In this document: one piece after another, positions 10,472 through 20,864 of the stretch
How positions within the stretch are numbered: position 1 is the stretch's first letter
Layout of the letters: the number at the start of each line of letters is the position of its first letter
DNA from: Chaenocephalus aceratus
Taxonomy: Eukaryota > Chordata > Actinopteri > Perciformes > Channichthyidae
Assembly: GCA_023974075.1 (NCBI GenBank)
Contig: CM043797.1
Span: 16,354,178-16,418,177, forward strand
Length of the DNA stretch: 64,000 bases
Direction of reading: 5' to 3'
Program-made: the position numbers and the translations under genes
The notes under the pieces: model-generated
The model's database searches: none
What the model saw: the letters and a program-made list of their open reading frames with translations, nothing else
What the model was told of the DNA's origin: nothing

Positions 10472-10728
10472 CGTGCGTTTACATGCAGAAGCTGGGATCC
10501 TGAACGGTGCAGCTGGAGCGCTGTGCCCGCAATGACGTCACCCATCATTTGGCGGGACTTGAAGAATCCGCGAGAAGATCCAGCAAATTGTCAACATTGA
10601 AGGGCAGATTAATGGTTATTAAAGTACAAATATCCAAAATCAGTTCAGTAACGGTTTTCAAGGGGACAATATTTACTCAAATTGATGGGTTTGGATGATG
10701 GGGGAAAACCGTGTCACAGGCTCTTTAA

Positions 10729-11142
10729 GTTACACAGTTTCCAACCTAGTGTGGTAAAGGCATCATCCTTACTGTTATGTTAACAAAGCTGACCTTGCAG
10801 AACAACACTGTGTGGCTTTTTTGATTGGCCAGACAGCTGGACAAAGTCATCAAAAATGTGTGCCACATTTATAAAAACGTATAATCATTTTATTTTTGCC
10901 TCATTTTCACAAATATGGGAAGGTTAGCGCAGCGATATTGAATATCCGACCTCAAAAAACGTCACTGTGGTTTTGTTCAAACAGATAGACCTTATCAAGG
11001 CAGCTATGAGGTCTTTTGTTTGGGTCAATTTTGAATCAAGTGTGTTTTATGATGCTGATATACAGGGCATCTCCCGTTTTCTTTTTTTCTTTCATTGATC
11101 CAAACCTATTTTAAAACAAACATATAATCTTTTTGTTTTTTT

Positions 11143-11174
<32 letters not shown>

Positions 11175-12716
11175 TGCAAAAACACAGGGGTTTCATAAAA
11201 AAAAAAGTTTGTATTTTTGCATACATTACATTATTTTTCATATATTTATGTGTCTTGAATCTGTCAAAAATGAGGATAGATTTAAAATGTCTAAAGAAAT
11301 GTATATATTAAAAAAGGCATTAACTCTTTTGGATATCTAGTCCTGGATGACTGATGATAAGTGCAACAATGCACAATCAATATCCTAATATTCAGTGATG
11401 TGATTTTTGTTCTCTTTCCTGAAGAATGAATCTGAGAAACACCACTGATTTTCTACACAAAAAGACTCTAAGACTGCAGAACACAAAAGAGGATTTTCAG
11501 GAGTAGCTCATTGAGGTACATCGTATTTATTCATTACATTAACTTGTGATTAATTTGCTATGAGTGCTAACATTTGCAAATCTGAATCTATTTAAAAAAA
11601 CTATCATCATATTTAACACAATGACATTTGGCAGGACATTATTTTTATATTGCAAAAACACAGGGGTTTCAAATAGAAAACAATATTGTTTTATTCTTCT
11701 TATTAGTAGTTCATCTCACAGTCTAAATCGCACAGGTGTTATTGAGTCAGTCTTGAGATAGCACATGTAGTACTAAATGAATGTCACGCAAAACTTTCAC
11801 AAATAGAGGAAAATATTTATTTATGCATTTCAATATATTTTCACTCCATGTATATAGTCAGTTGCAAGTGCATCCCAGCAAAGAGAAACTTCTGTCTTTG
11901 TAACCGTAACTTTTATTTTAATATATTTCATTGTCAAGAATATGTGATTGAGTACATTGTGCACAGTCTATGTTGCTGTGTGTGCAGTGTCAACCTTAGG
12001 ATGACAATAAATACATTGATAAAACTGCAAATTGCCAAGATGTGTGTGCTCGTCAAAATCTTTTAAATGTATTATCTGAAATCATTATAACACAATTACA
12101 TTTAAAATCATCTTTGTAAATAAAACAATTTGGAAACATGGCATAAGGTACAGTAGTCAAAGGTGAGAGAGTTAGCAGCTCGGTTTCTCTGCAGTTAGCT
12201 TTTTACTCTCAGCTATAGTTGTTTATACTCAAATTTGCAAAACATGGACAGAAGAGTGAAAACCAAAAATGGTGGGCAAATATTTGCATCAGATACTCTT
12301 AGTGTTTCTAATGTTCAAAGATGCATTGATTTATACAACAATTCACTCCATTATATCCTTTCATATGTGATTTAGTACATGTGCACAAAGTATATTGTTT
12401 TGTCCTTTTCTTCACATTTGAGTAAGTACAGTGTGGACCTTAGAATGACAAAAGACCTGTTGATTTGTACTTGTGCTAATAAAGACAAGCTTACACATAT
12501 ACAGTATAGAGAAATATACAGGGTATTCATCAAACACAAAGATGTGTGTGGCTTATGCACAGTACAGTAAAACATGGCATATTGTTGTTAAGTGAAACTC
12601 TCTGAGGCTTCATTTGAAGCGGATTCTGAAATCAGTGTTCATTTAGGCGGTGTATAGAAAACTATGCGACTGTTCAATGAGAATAATTCCTCTTGTGCAG
12701 AATATACACAATCTGG
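10729..12716. other. OR-cluster spacer with a diverged duplication
   Basis: AT-rich spacer downstream of the minus-strand OR. A (TA)n run lies at 11143-11166. TATATTGCAAAAACACAGGG plus TTTCA (25-26 bp, exact) occurs at 11170 and again at 11646. Sequence around 11940-12060 (TATGTGATTGAGTACATTGTGCACA, CAACCTTAGGATGACA) resembles 12366-12490 (TATGTGATTTAGTACATGTGCACA, GACCTTAGAATGACA). This could be the doubled 3' flank of a lost OR copy. No coding region is visible. Confidence 0.5.
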
Positions 12717-13661
12717 TTAAAACTTGGTTGAAAAAACATTTCTTCTCAGGAACATTAGTATGTTCTCGTTGAGTTCTGTTATTTTCAGTCCATATATAAT
12801 TGGGTCCAATAAAGGGGGAAATATTAAAACGGATATACCAAGAACTCTTCTAATGCTTGGGGATGCACCTTCAATGCGATGAGCAATGAGTGTAAAGGTA
12901 GTATTAATCTGTAAGATTAGGAAAACAACTAAATGTGTACCACATGTTTGAATGGCTTTTCTCCGAGCATCCATGTTATTATTATTCATGACACATGTGC
13001 GCAAGATCTGTGCGTATGTGTATGCTATCACTAACAGTGGTCCACCCATAAGCACAATTATAGTTGCCAATCCATAGTAGTTATTCAGCATGGTGTCCTC
13101 ACAGACCAGTTTAGTTAATGATGGATTATTACAGTACAAATCCACTATGTCCGTCCTGCAAACTTGCATCCGGGCAACCAGAATAATCAACGTGACTATG
13201 AGCGAAATATTAAGGAACCATATAAAAATTATTATTCTAACTAAGTTGAGTGGGGTCATTATTGCATTATACCTCAAAGGACAACATATAGCAATATATC
13301 TGTCATATGCCATGGCACTCAAGATCAACAAGTTTCCTGTGCCATAAATATGAATCAGCAATGCCTGAATAACACATGCAGGGTGCGAGATCTGTCTGTT
13401 CTGTGTCACCATGCTGAAAAGAAGCTGAGGAAACAAAGCTGTGGCACCCACAATGTCACTAATGGGCAAGTTAATCAGCAGGATGAACATGGGCTTGTGC
13501 AGCTTTTTACTCACAGCAATAGTTGTTAATACCAACAAGTTACAAAAGACAATAATAAGATAGGTAAGAGTGCCAAATACAAACGCTGGATAGATGTGTG
13601 TAGTAGATAACCCTAATGGTGCTAGCATTAGTAATTCCCTAGAAGATGTATTCGTATACAT
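12717..13661 (-). CDS. Olfactory receptor, intact, 314 aa
   Basis: Seven-transmembrane odorant receptor of fish type, expected in the cilia of olfactory sensory neurons and coupled to a G protein. I chose the start MYTNTSSRELL because it puts an N-glycosylation site (NTS) just inside a short N-terminus and gives the usual length; an upstream in-frame Met would add 11 residues. Landmarks in order: FCNLLVLTTI (TM1), LHKPMFILLINLPISD (TM2), CVIQALLIHIYG (TM3), MAYDRYIAICCPLRY at about 117-131, RRKAIQTCGTHLVVFL (TM6 start) and LDPIIYGLK (TM7). A TTTATTTCAG acceptor about 90 bp upstream of the ATG (exon edge near 13749) and an AACAGGTATGA donor near 13831 suggest a spliced 5'UTR, common in OR genes. 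The reading frame has no breaks. Ligand unknown. Confidence 0.95.
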   Translation of the reverse strand: MYTNTSSRELLMLAPLGLSTTHIYPAFVFGTLTYLIIVFCNLLVLTTIAVSKKLHKPMFILLINLPISDIVGATALFPQLLFSMVTQNRQISHPACVIQALLIHIYGTGNLLILSAMAYDRYIAICCPLRYNAIMTPLNLVRIIIFIWFLNISLIVTLIILVARMQVCRTDIVDLYCNNPSLTKLVCEDTMLNNYYGLATIIVLMGGPLLVIAYTYAQILRTCVMNNNNMDARRKAIQTCGTHLVVFLILQINTTFTLIAHRIEGASPSIRRVLGISVLIFPPLLDPIIYGLKITELNENILMFLRRNVFSTKF

Positions 13662-13761
13662 AATTATTCTGTCTTTGTTATGTCCTCGCCTCACACATGG
13701 AACAAAACGTCTCTCTCAATAACCAAGCCAGCCGATGAAGGATCTTCCCCTGAAATAAATG

Positions 13762-16663
13762 TTTTATCAAAACAAACAATTTAGAATTTAGTGCTATACA
13801 TGGTTAAAAGTGTACATCTGGTGTCATACCTGTTACAGCTTGTTATCTTGCCCTCGACTGCACTGTGTTGGGGAGGGAAAGGAATAAGATTATTTCTTTT
13901 ATTGACTTGTATGCTACAACCTTGACGTCAGAGAGGATAATATGACGGTGTGTGTAATTGAAGTGACCAAACTGACATCATGAGAAAAACATTTATCAGT
14001 TATTGTAGTTGTAAAATAGCCTTTTGTGCAGAATATTAATCATTAATTCATATTAAAAAGAACAACAACTTTAAATAGAATACTTATCTCTGTAACATTA
14101 TTTATTGTGTCATTTCTTTAACCTCCTCTCCCATTGCCCTTATTTAAAAATAAATGTATCCATAATATTACACTTATATTTTAACGCGTTTTTGCACAAA
14201 AACCTAAAAATAAAAGATATAGTTTCAGGTCAGATAGGTGGCAGCTTGCATCAGATGTTTATAATGTTATAAAAACAGCATAAGAGATCACTTGTGAAAG
14301 TAATAGTAGAGTACAATACACTTGATGAATGCTGAATCTAACACAATTAAATGTTTAAACCGCTACCTTACTATATATTTTCCAGTTGGTTTGTGTTGTC
14401 ACTTTTTGAGCCCACACACAATCAGATATGACATAATCACACTAGTTTCTTTTGACTTTATTATTTCATTTCATGTAGCCCGCTTTTTATGAGATCAGGT
14501 TTAACCTATTGAGACCTGAGAACCAGAAACACTCAAGGCCTGCCAGACAAGCACAATTCAACGTCAAATAATAATAGTAATAGTAATACGGGAACAATTA
14601 ATTTTGTGGGTTTTTTGTGGGTTTTTTGGTACATACACAATGTTCACATCAATATAAAGTTTTTCCAAGATGATCCGGGGTCCTCACTTGAGTCCTTTAA
14701 ACACAGTGAAAGCATATTGTGTTAGGTGATTTTGCCTTTCCACACACTTCTTTGAACTATTATATCTTTATAGACGTATTACCACTGGTACGAATTGTAT
14801 TATTTTTTTTATATTTTCATTTATATATCTGATTTGGTTTAATGGCACTGAATTTCCCCAGTTCAAACAATTTAGCTGATTCTTAGTTTTGTAATAATCT
14901 GCTTTACTTAACATGAAGGGGAACAAAAAGGTTGATGCTATGATTTATGATTTAAGACAGTCATACAGTAATGAGGGACTTCTTTGATACTCAGTATGAT
15001 GTTGTCTTTTTTTGAGGGGACAAGATTCTAATGTTTTGGAGCGCTTAGAAGAAGGAGTTAAGAATTCAGATATAAAAAACATTACAAAATGATTTATAAT
15101 ATAGAATCTTTTAGATGTTTCTCGATTCAGTGTTACAATAGACACATTTCTTGAATTACCTGTAGCAGAGCCTTACTTTACTGTAAGATGTATTACGCAA
15201 CAGAATGATAAATCATGCAACAATTGTGATTCTTCCAGATGCAAAAAGTAGTTTGGACTGGCATAGTGAGTAAAACATTATATATATATATATATATATA
15301 TATACGGTACTACTTCTATTGAATAAACACAACCACAACTACACGTCATAATCGGTGGTAGAATTGCTCTTGGCAACCTTATCTGCATCCTTTTTTGTTT
15401 TCTTCTTTTTTCCCTAACCCTCTCAATTTGCATATAAAACAAATCTGAATATATATTGGGTTCTCATCTAACTTCAGTCAAAATGGGCTACTATGAAAAT
15501 GAATTAAATGTTTGGAACAAAATGAAATACAGTATGTTTCAGAATATTTGGATTTAATGGATCACACATTTAACATCAACACATCTGCATGTTTCGTTTC
15601 CCCGTCTCATCAACCTCAGCTGTGTCCTAGCAACCTACCATATATAGGGCATATAGCATGCACGTGATACTGACGCACATAAAACAAATGATAAGTGAGC
15701 CTTAAATTAATACATTTTAAACCATAGTGTGACTCACACTGATTAATTAAGAGTTCAATCTAGTTTATATTATTATTAAGCCTAACATTCAGACAATAAT
15801 AACTAAATGAAAATGGCTCTAACATTAGGAATGCATGAGTAAACAGAAATGTAACCATCTTGATATAGCAAACATAATTTAAACAACAATCAAATGTGAG
15901 GAAGATAAAAGCAAGCAAAGAGCAGGCAAAATCTCATACATTTTTACAAAATACTTTATATAAAATTGCAATGTATGCCAAATTAAGTATTGAGTGTCAG
16001 ACTGTGTGTAGTTTAAGACTAGTATCCCTTTTTTTAACCACACAGCGTTGTAATTATACAGAACAAAGTGCTGTTCACACCAATAGAAACACATTGGGAA
16101 AGATCACAATAAAAAGTATTTTTTCCAAACCTTTAACAAGTGACATATTTATATGATTGCAGTAGGAAAAGTTACATGAGTTGCATCTTGGCCCCATCAC
16201 AGATTGATTAAACTAAATATCTTTCCCTCCTGCACAAAACAATTGTTGTTGTGTATTGAGGAACAATTTGACAAGTTAATACACTTCCGATCCAGATTTA
16301 AACTTCTTGTACTACAAAACATCAGCATTTCTATGTCCACAACCAACAAAACTGTTAAAAGTGATTTCAGTTTGTGTTCAAGTTCATCCACTGATGAATG
16401 TTGTTTCCCCCAACTGAGAGACTACCAGAAAAACACAGTATTGTGAATGTGTTTGCACTTTAAAAGACAAATATCCTCATTACCGTCACTCAGGTGCCTG
16501 TGAGTGTGACCCTTGACCCGAGCTACTCAGTGAGCAGCAGATCAGAGTGGATACACTGAGCAGCTTCCTTGTGTGGATGTGTATCTATGTGGTTCTCTCA
16601 TTGTCGCTCCTCTGAAAATAAAAAGGTTTGAAAAACAAAAAATAAAGCACCTTGTGTAAAGAT
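13762..16663. other. Intergenic between two ORs
   Basis: About 2.9 kb of AT-rich sequence with no recognisable exon. It holds the likely promoter and 5'UTR of the minus-strand OR (roughly 13.75-14.0 kb) and a (TA)n run at 15278-15304. Short open frames at 14.9-16.4 kb lack domain or splice evidence. Confidence 0.55.
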
Positions 16664-17605
16664 TCAGGTAAATAGTCTATTTTTCTTTTTTATAACTTGC
16701 AGAAGAGTGTTTCGTATTTCACTTGTATACAGCCCATAAACAATTGGATTCAAAAGTGGAGGTACAAGAAATATTAGCATGCCCATTATCTTTTGCAAGT
16801 CGGCTGAGACATTTTTGAACCTATGAGATAAAATTGTAAATGTCCCTACAATCTCAAATATAATCAATATAAGCAACTGTGCAACACAAGTGTTGACAGC
16901 TTTGGTCTTTTCCTCAGACCTCCTCGTAAACACACATGCAATCAGAATCTTCACATAGGAAAAGGCTTGAATAGACACAGATACAGCTTGCATGACAGCT
17001 GTGTTAAACAATCCTATGATATTATTGAGTGTCGTGTTTCCACATGTGAGCTTCAGTAGAGATGGGTTATCACAGAACACATTCATAATCACAGATTTGC
17101 ACCTGGGAAGCCTTGTCTGTAAGGAGAACAATGATATAATCAAGACAAAGTCAAGACCCCAAACTAGAGAGATAATACATGGCACCACTCTGGGGGTCAT
17201 AATAGAACTGTAGCGTAACGGCATGCAGATGGCAGCATAACGGTCAAAAGACATTGCTGCAAGAATAAAGAGAATTCCACCACCATACATGTGGAGTAAG
17301 AATGCTTGTAAAACACAGAGAGGGTAGTACACCTTATTTGTTTCAGTAACAATGTCTGAAAGTACTTTTGGTAGCATGGCAGTTATGCCTATCAGATCAT
17401 TGAGAGGAAGACTGAACAGGATAAAATACATGGGCTTGTGAAGATTCTTCTTGAAAATGATCAGTGTCATCAAGGTCAGGTTGCAAAAAATTACAAACAA
17501 ATAAATTGCAATACCGAGAAAAAAGATGAGATATCTTCCTCCAGGTGGAATAACAAATGGGTCGAGGGTTAATGCAGAGCTGAACAAAAAAGACGTGTTC
17601 TCCAT
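16664..17605 (-). CDS. Olfactory receptor, intact, 313 aa
   Basis: Fish odorant GPCR on a single coding exon. The protein opens MENTSF with an N-glycosylation site at residue 3. It then shows FCNLTLMTLI (TM1), LHKPMYFILFSLPLNDLIG (TM2), CVLQAFLLHMYGGG (TM3), a variant DRY motif MSFDRYAAICMPLRY (118-132), the EC2 cysteines (CKSVIMNVFCDNPS, then LTCGNTT), KAVNTCVAQLL (TM6) and LNPIVYGLYT (TM7). MSFDRYAAIC departs from the usual MAYDRY(V/I)AIC, and the TM6 motif has CVAQL where THL or SHL is usual. It shares the FCDNPSLLKL-type EC2 with the OR at 12.7 kb, so the two belong to one clade. The frame is clean. A possible acceptor (AATACTAG) sits just upstream of the ATG. Confidence 0.95.
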   Translation of the reverse strand: MENTSFLFSSALTLDPFVIPPGGRYLIFFLGIAIYLFVIFCNLTLMTLIIFKKNLHKPMYFILFSLPLNDLIGITAMLPKVLSDIVTETNKVYYPLCVLQAFLLHMYGGGILFILAAMSFDRYAAICMPLRYSSIMTPRVVPCIISLVWGLDFVLIISLFSLQTRLPRCKSVIMNVFCDNPSLLKLTCGNTTLNNIIGLFNTAVMQAVSVSIQAFSYVKILIACVFTRRSEEKTKAVNTCVAQLLILIIFEIVGTFTILSHRFKNVSADLQKIMGMLIFLVPPLLNPIVYGLYTSEIRNTLLQVIKKKNRLFT

Positions 17606-18386
17606 TTAATCTTCACTAGTATTATTAAAACAAAAACTGTTATGAAATTAAACTAAAGACAACATGTCACTCTCTTAGAAGAGTGGCATGAAGGGATGAC
17701 AACTTCCCTGCCCATCCTTTTTTAAGTCATGCTACTGCACCATAATTTGTTGACGTCACATGCTTTTGGGATTGTCATTAGCTTTGCATAGATGAATAAT
17801 ATGTGGATTACTGTTAGTGAAGCAACCCTGCAAACTCCAGGTGAACAGCGAAGGCTATTAGGACGTTCCTAAAACATGCAAATGTACTAAGATATTCTTA
17901 ATAATAATAATATTAAAAAAAACACTTATAGCTCCACTGATTGCAAATAAGTCTGATTGTGTTGATGCCTATGACCCCACTTCTTACTTAATGTATGACC
18001 TCAGTAAAAGTGATCCTGATTAGTTTATGGTCTCAACAAACAATTTCAAGTGTTATTTTAAACAGCATGATGTTCATTTTGTAATGGTGGTGCTATTTAT
18101 AATAAAATCAACAAAAAAAGCTGGAGCTTTGATGGCAAACACTGACGGTTTATTTGGAGCTAAGGCCGGAGAATTCACTAGACATGTCACGGGCCACGAT
18201 CTGAACACACGGATGAGATGCCAAATCAATTCTGAAGCACCCTCCTGTAGCTCGACAACGTTTTAACTAGTTCAGAGTGTAATAATCAACATTCTTCAAT
18301 AGATAGACTAAACAGCTGAGGGACACTGAATGACATTTGTTGTCGCTTATGGCTCGGGGTCATCTACATCCCGAGAAGGATGTGTT
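17606..18386. other. Intergenic, OR upstream flank
   Basis: Upstream flank of the minus-strand OR, AT-rich. No gene is seen. A 79-codon frame at 18027 has no features. The region ends where the fold-back element begins (CCAGGGGCC). Confidence 0.55.
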
Positions 18387-18713
18387 CCAGGGGCCTATGC
18401 TACGAAGCTGGTTCAACCTAACCTGGATATGTTTGAGTTAGCCGGTTGGCCTAATCCAAAACATACGCGCTCTCGCTAAACTGTACTACGACGCTGGTTA
18501 TCAAGTGGATCACTCAAGCCAGCCGTGTCCTATCTAGTTAGGTGCGCGTTCACATGAAAGGGGTGGTATCTGGAGCATTCGACCAATCACAAACATGGAC
18601 AAGCGTACTGACGCAGCGTCATACTTCCTGAATGAAAAGTCAACTATAATATTAGACATATGAAGAAGTTAAACTTTAAACATCCATGACTTAAACACTT
18701 TATCCAGGATAAA

Positions 18714-18746
18714 AGCCTGTATTCACCTGCAAGGTGAATACAGGCT
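18714..18746. repeat. 15-bp perfect stem-loop in the left fold-back arm
   Basis: AGCCTGTATTCACCT is followed by the 3-base loop GCA and its exact reverse complement. The matching place in the right arm has only a partial version, so this hairpin is specific to the left arm. Confidence 0.85.
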
Positions 18747-18958
18747 GGTAACAGAAAAAGTGTTTGAATGCGTTTGAATGCGTACATTAACAGGTTTATG
18801 ATATCACTGCCCCGTCTAAAACACGAGTGGATCTGACTTTAATTACATTTGTCTCGAGTGTTTCGTCAACTTAATGTGTTGCTTAAAATAATACTTCAGC
18901 ATTACAGTATGTGACACTGTGAGTGTTGCACGGCCAGATACGGCTCAGCTGACTCAGA

Positions 18959-19032
18959 TAAGGAGATATATGATACATTATGAAGTGATATGCCGCGGCA
19001 TATCACTTCATAATGTATCATATATCTCCTTA
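18959..19032. repeat. 74-bp perfect palindrome
   Basis: The sequence is symmetric about the join 18995/18996 (TATGCCG then CGGCATA). Each 37-bp half is the exact complement of the other, from TAAGGAGATATATG outward. The right arm of the fold-back carries only one half in this place (CGCGGCATATCACTTCATAA...), so the palindrome arose after the arms were formed. Confidence 0.97.
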
Positions 19033-19513
19033 CTCCTGACTGTACTTAATGTTACTCTGATCCGGTTACTTATGTTGTGACAGATATTTAAGTAAGCTTT
19101 CTTAACGCTAATGTTATATTAGTCAGATTGCTCTGAAGATGGGAGGTGATATTCTATTAATGTTCACGTTCACACAGTCGGTGATTTTTGCCGGCCGTCT
19201 TTCCTGCAACGGCAGTTTTTCTGTATTTCCTTTCTCCTGTAATATGACTTGATCGCTTTAAACTCCGCACACTGAGCTCTGATTGGTCAGCAGGCAGTGC
19301 TTTCACTGAGTTGAGCTCTTAGCCTGCAACCTAACCTGGGGCCTATACTACGAAGCTGGTTCAACCTAACCTGGATATGTTTGAGTTAGCCGGTTGGCCT
19401 AATCCAAAACATACGCACTCTCGCTAAACTGTACTACGACACACTGCACACTGAGCTCTGATTGGTCAGCAGGCGGTGCTTTCACTGAGTTGAGCTCTTA
19501 GCCTGCAACCTAA

Positions 19514-19664
19514 CCAGGGGGGTATACTGCGAAGCAGGATTTTCGTTTAGCCGGCTAAATTCAGGGCAAACTCCGGCTTTCCGGTCATCCGAAGCTGGTT
19601 CTCTTTTTAGCAGGCTAGATCTCCATGGTAATATATGCTAAGCAGCTAACCTGGTCGGGACCAG
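19514..19664 (+). repeat. Family B MITE-like repeat, copy 1
   Basis: About 150 bp, starting CCAGGGGGGTATACTGCGAA and ending CTAACCTGGTCGGGACCAGG. It contains CGGTCATCCGAAGCTGGTTC and AGATCTCCATGGTAATATATGC. It sits in the centre of the fold-back in direct orientation. Its ends, with CCAGGGG and CGAAGC, resemble those of the fold-back arms, so the two families seem related. Confidence 0.85.
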
Positions 19665-20566
19665 GTTAGGTTGCAGGCTAAGAGCTCAACTCAGTGAAAG
19701 CACCGCCTGCTGACCAATCAGAGCTCAGTGTGCGGAGTTTAAAGCGATCAAGTCATATTACAGGAGAAAGGAAATACAGAAAAACTGCCGTCGCAGGAAA
19801 GACGGCCGGCAAAAATCACCGACTGTGTGAACGTGAACATTAATAGAATATCACCTCCCATCTTCAGAGCAATCTGACTATTATAACATTAGCGCTAAGA
19901 AAGCTTACTTAAATATCTGCCACAACATAAGTAACAGATCAGAGTAACATTAAGTACAGTCCGCGGCATATCACTTCATAATGTATCATATATCTGATAT
20001 CTCCTTATCTGAGTCAGCTGAGCCGTATCTGGCCGTGCAACACTCACAGTGTCACATACTGTATGCAGAAGTATTATTTTAAGCAACACATTAAGTTGAC
20101 GAAACACTCGAGACAAATATAATTAAAGTCAGATCGTGTTTTAGACGGGGCAGTGATATCATAAACCTGTTAATGTACGCATTCAAACACTTTTTCTTTT
20201 GCCAGCTGTATTCACCTTGCAGGTGCAGCTATGTGGCTTTGATCCTGGATCAAGTGTTTAATTCATGGATGTTTAAAGTTTAACTTCTTCATTTTTGACT
20301 AGTATTAAAGTTCACTTTTCATTCAGGAAGTATGACGCTGCGCTGTCAGTACGCTTCTCCATGTTTGTGATTGGTCGAATGCTCCAGATACCACCCCTTT
20401 CATGTGAACGCGCACCTAACTAGATAGGACACGGCTGGCTTGAGCGATCCACTTGATAACCAGCGTCGTAGTACAGTTTAGCGAGAGCGCGTATGTTTTG
20501 GATTAGGCCAACCGGCTAACTCAAACATATCCAGGTTAGGTTGAACCAGCTTCGTAGCATAGGCCC

Positions 20567-20716
20567 CTGGTCCCGACCAGGTTAGCTGCTTAGCATATAT
20601 TACCATGGAGATCTAGCCTGCTAAAAAGAGAACCAGCTTCGGATGACCGGAAAGCCGGAGTTTGCCCTGAATTTAGCCGGCTAAGCGAAAATCCTGCTTC
20701 GCAGTATACCCCCCTG
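20567..20716 (-). repeat. Family B MITE-like repeat, copy 2
   Basis: Reverse-complement copy of 19514-19664 at very high identity. It begins CCTGGTCCCGACCAGG and ends in CAGTATACCCCCCTGG, directly adjoining copy 3. Confidence 0.88.
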
Positions 20717-20864
20717 GTCCCGACCAGGTTAGCTGCTTAACATGTATTACCATGGAGATCTAGCCTGCTAAAAAGAGAACCAGCTTCGGATGACCGGAAA
20801 GCCGGAGTTTTCCCTGAATGTAGCTGGCTAAGCGAAAATCCTGCTTCGCAGTATACCCCCCAGG
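20713..20864 (-). repeat. Family B MITE-like repeat, copy 3
   Basis: A further inverted copy, head to tail with copy 2. It differs at a few sites (TTAACATGTATTACC against TTAGCATATATTACC; TTTTCCCTGAATGTAGC against TTTGCCCTGAATTTAGC), so copies 1 and 2 are closer to each other than to copy 3. Confidence 0.88.

Larger units (their letters stand above)
1135..10728. mobile_element. 9.6-kb composite DNA transposon bounded by TTAA
   Basis: The left end at 1139-1151 reads AGAGCCTGTGACA and the right end at 10712-10724 is its exact reverse complement. TTAA flanks both ends (1135-1138 and 10725-10728). Further in, both ends share a diverged stretch around a GTGACGTCA-TGCGGG motif (about 1312 on the left; reverse strand near 10535 on the right). 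TTAA duplications are made by piggyBac and Kolobok-type transposases. No transposase is recognisable, so this looks like a decayed or non-autonomous element that became a landing site. Inside it are the tandem array, the long inverted arms, a THAP-exon element, LINE ends, a hAT-like element and a SINE. A chance match of 13 bp plus TTAA on both sides is unlikely but not excluded. Confidence 0.7.
18387..20864. mobile_element. 2.5-kb fold-back element with ~950-bp inverted arms
   Basis: The left arm (18387 to about 19340) starts CCAGGGGCCTATGCTACGAA and reappears in reverse complement from about 19664 to 20567 with only small indels. Matching landmarks include GTGTCCTATCTAGTTAGGTG, GTCTCGAGTGTTTCGTCAAC and CTCTGATTGGTCAGCAGGC. 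The centre (19340-19664) holds a second short copy of the arm's outer end plus its inner end, then a ~150-bp repeat (family B). Two more copies of family B, inverted, cap the right end at 20567-20864. No protein is encoded. It resembles a fold-back or MITE-derived element grown by repeated insertion into its own CCAGG ends. Confidence 0.85.
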
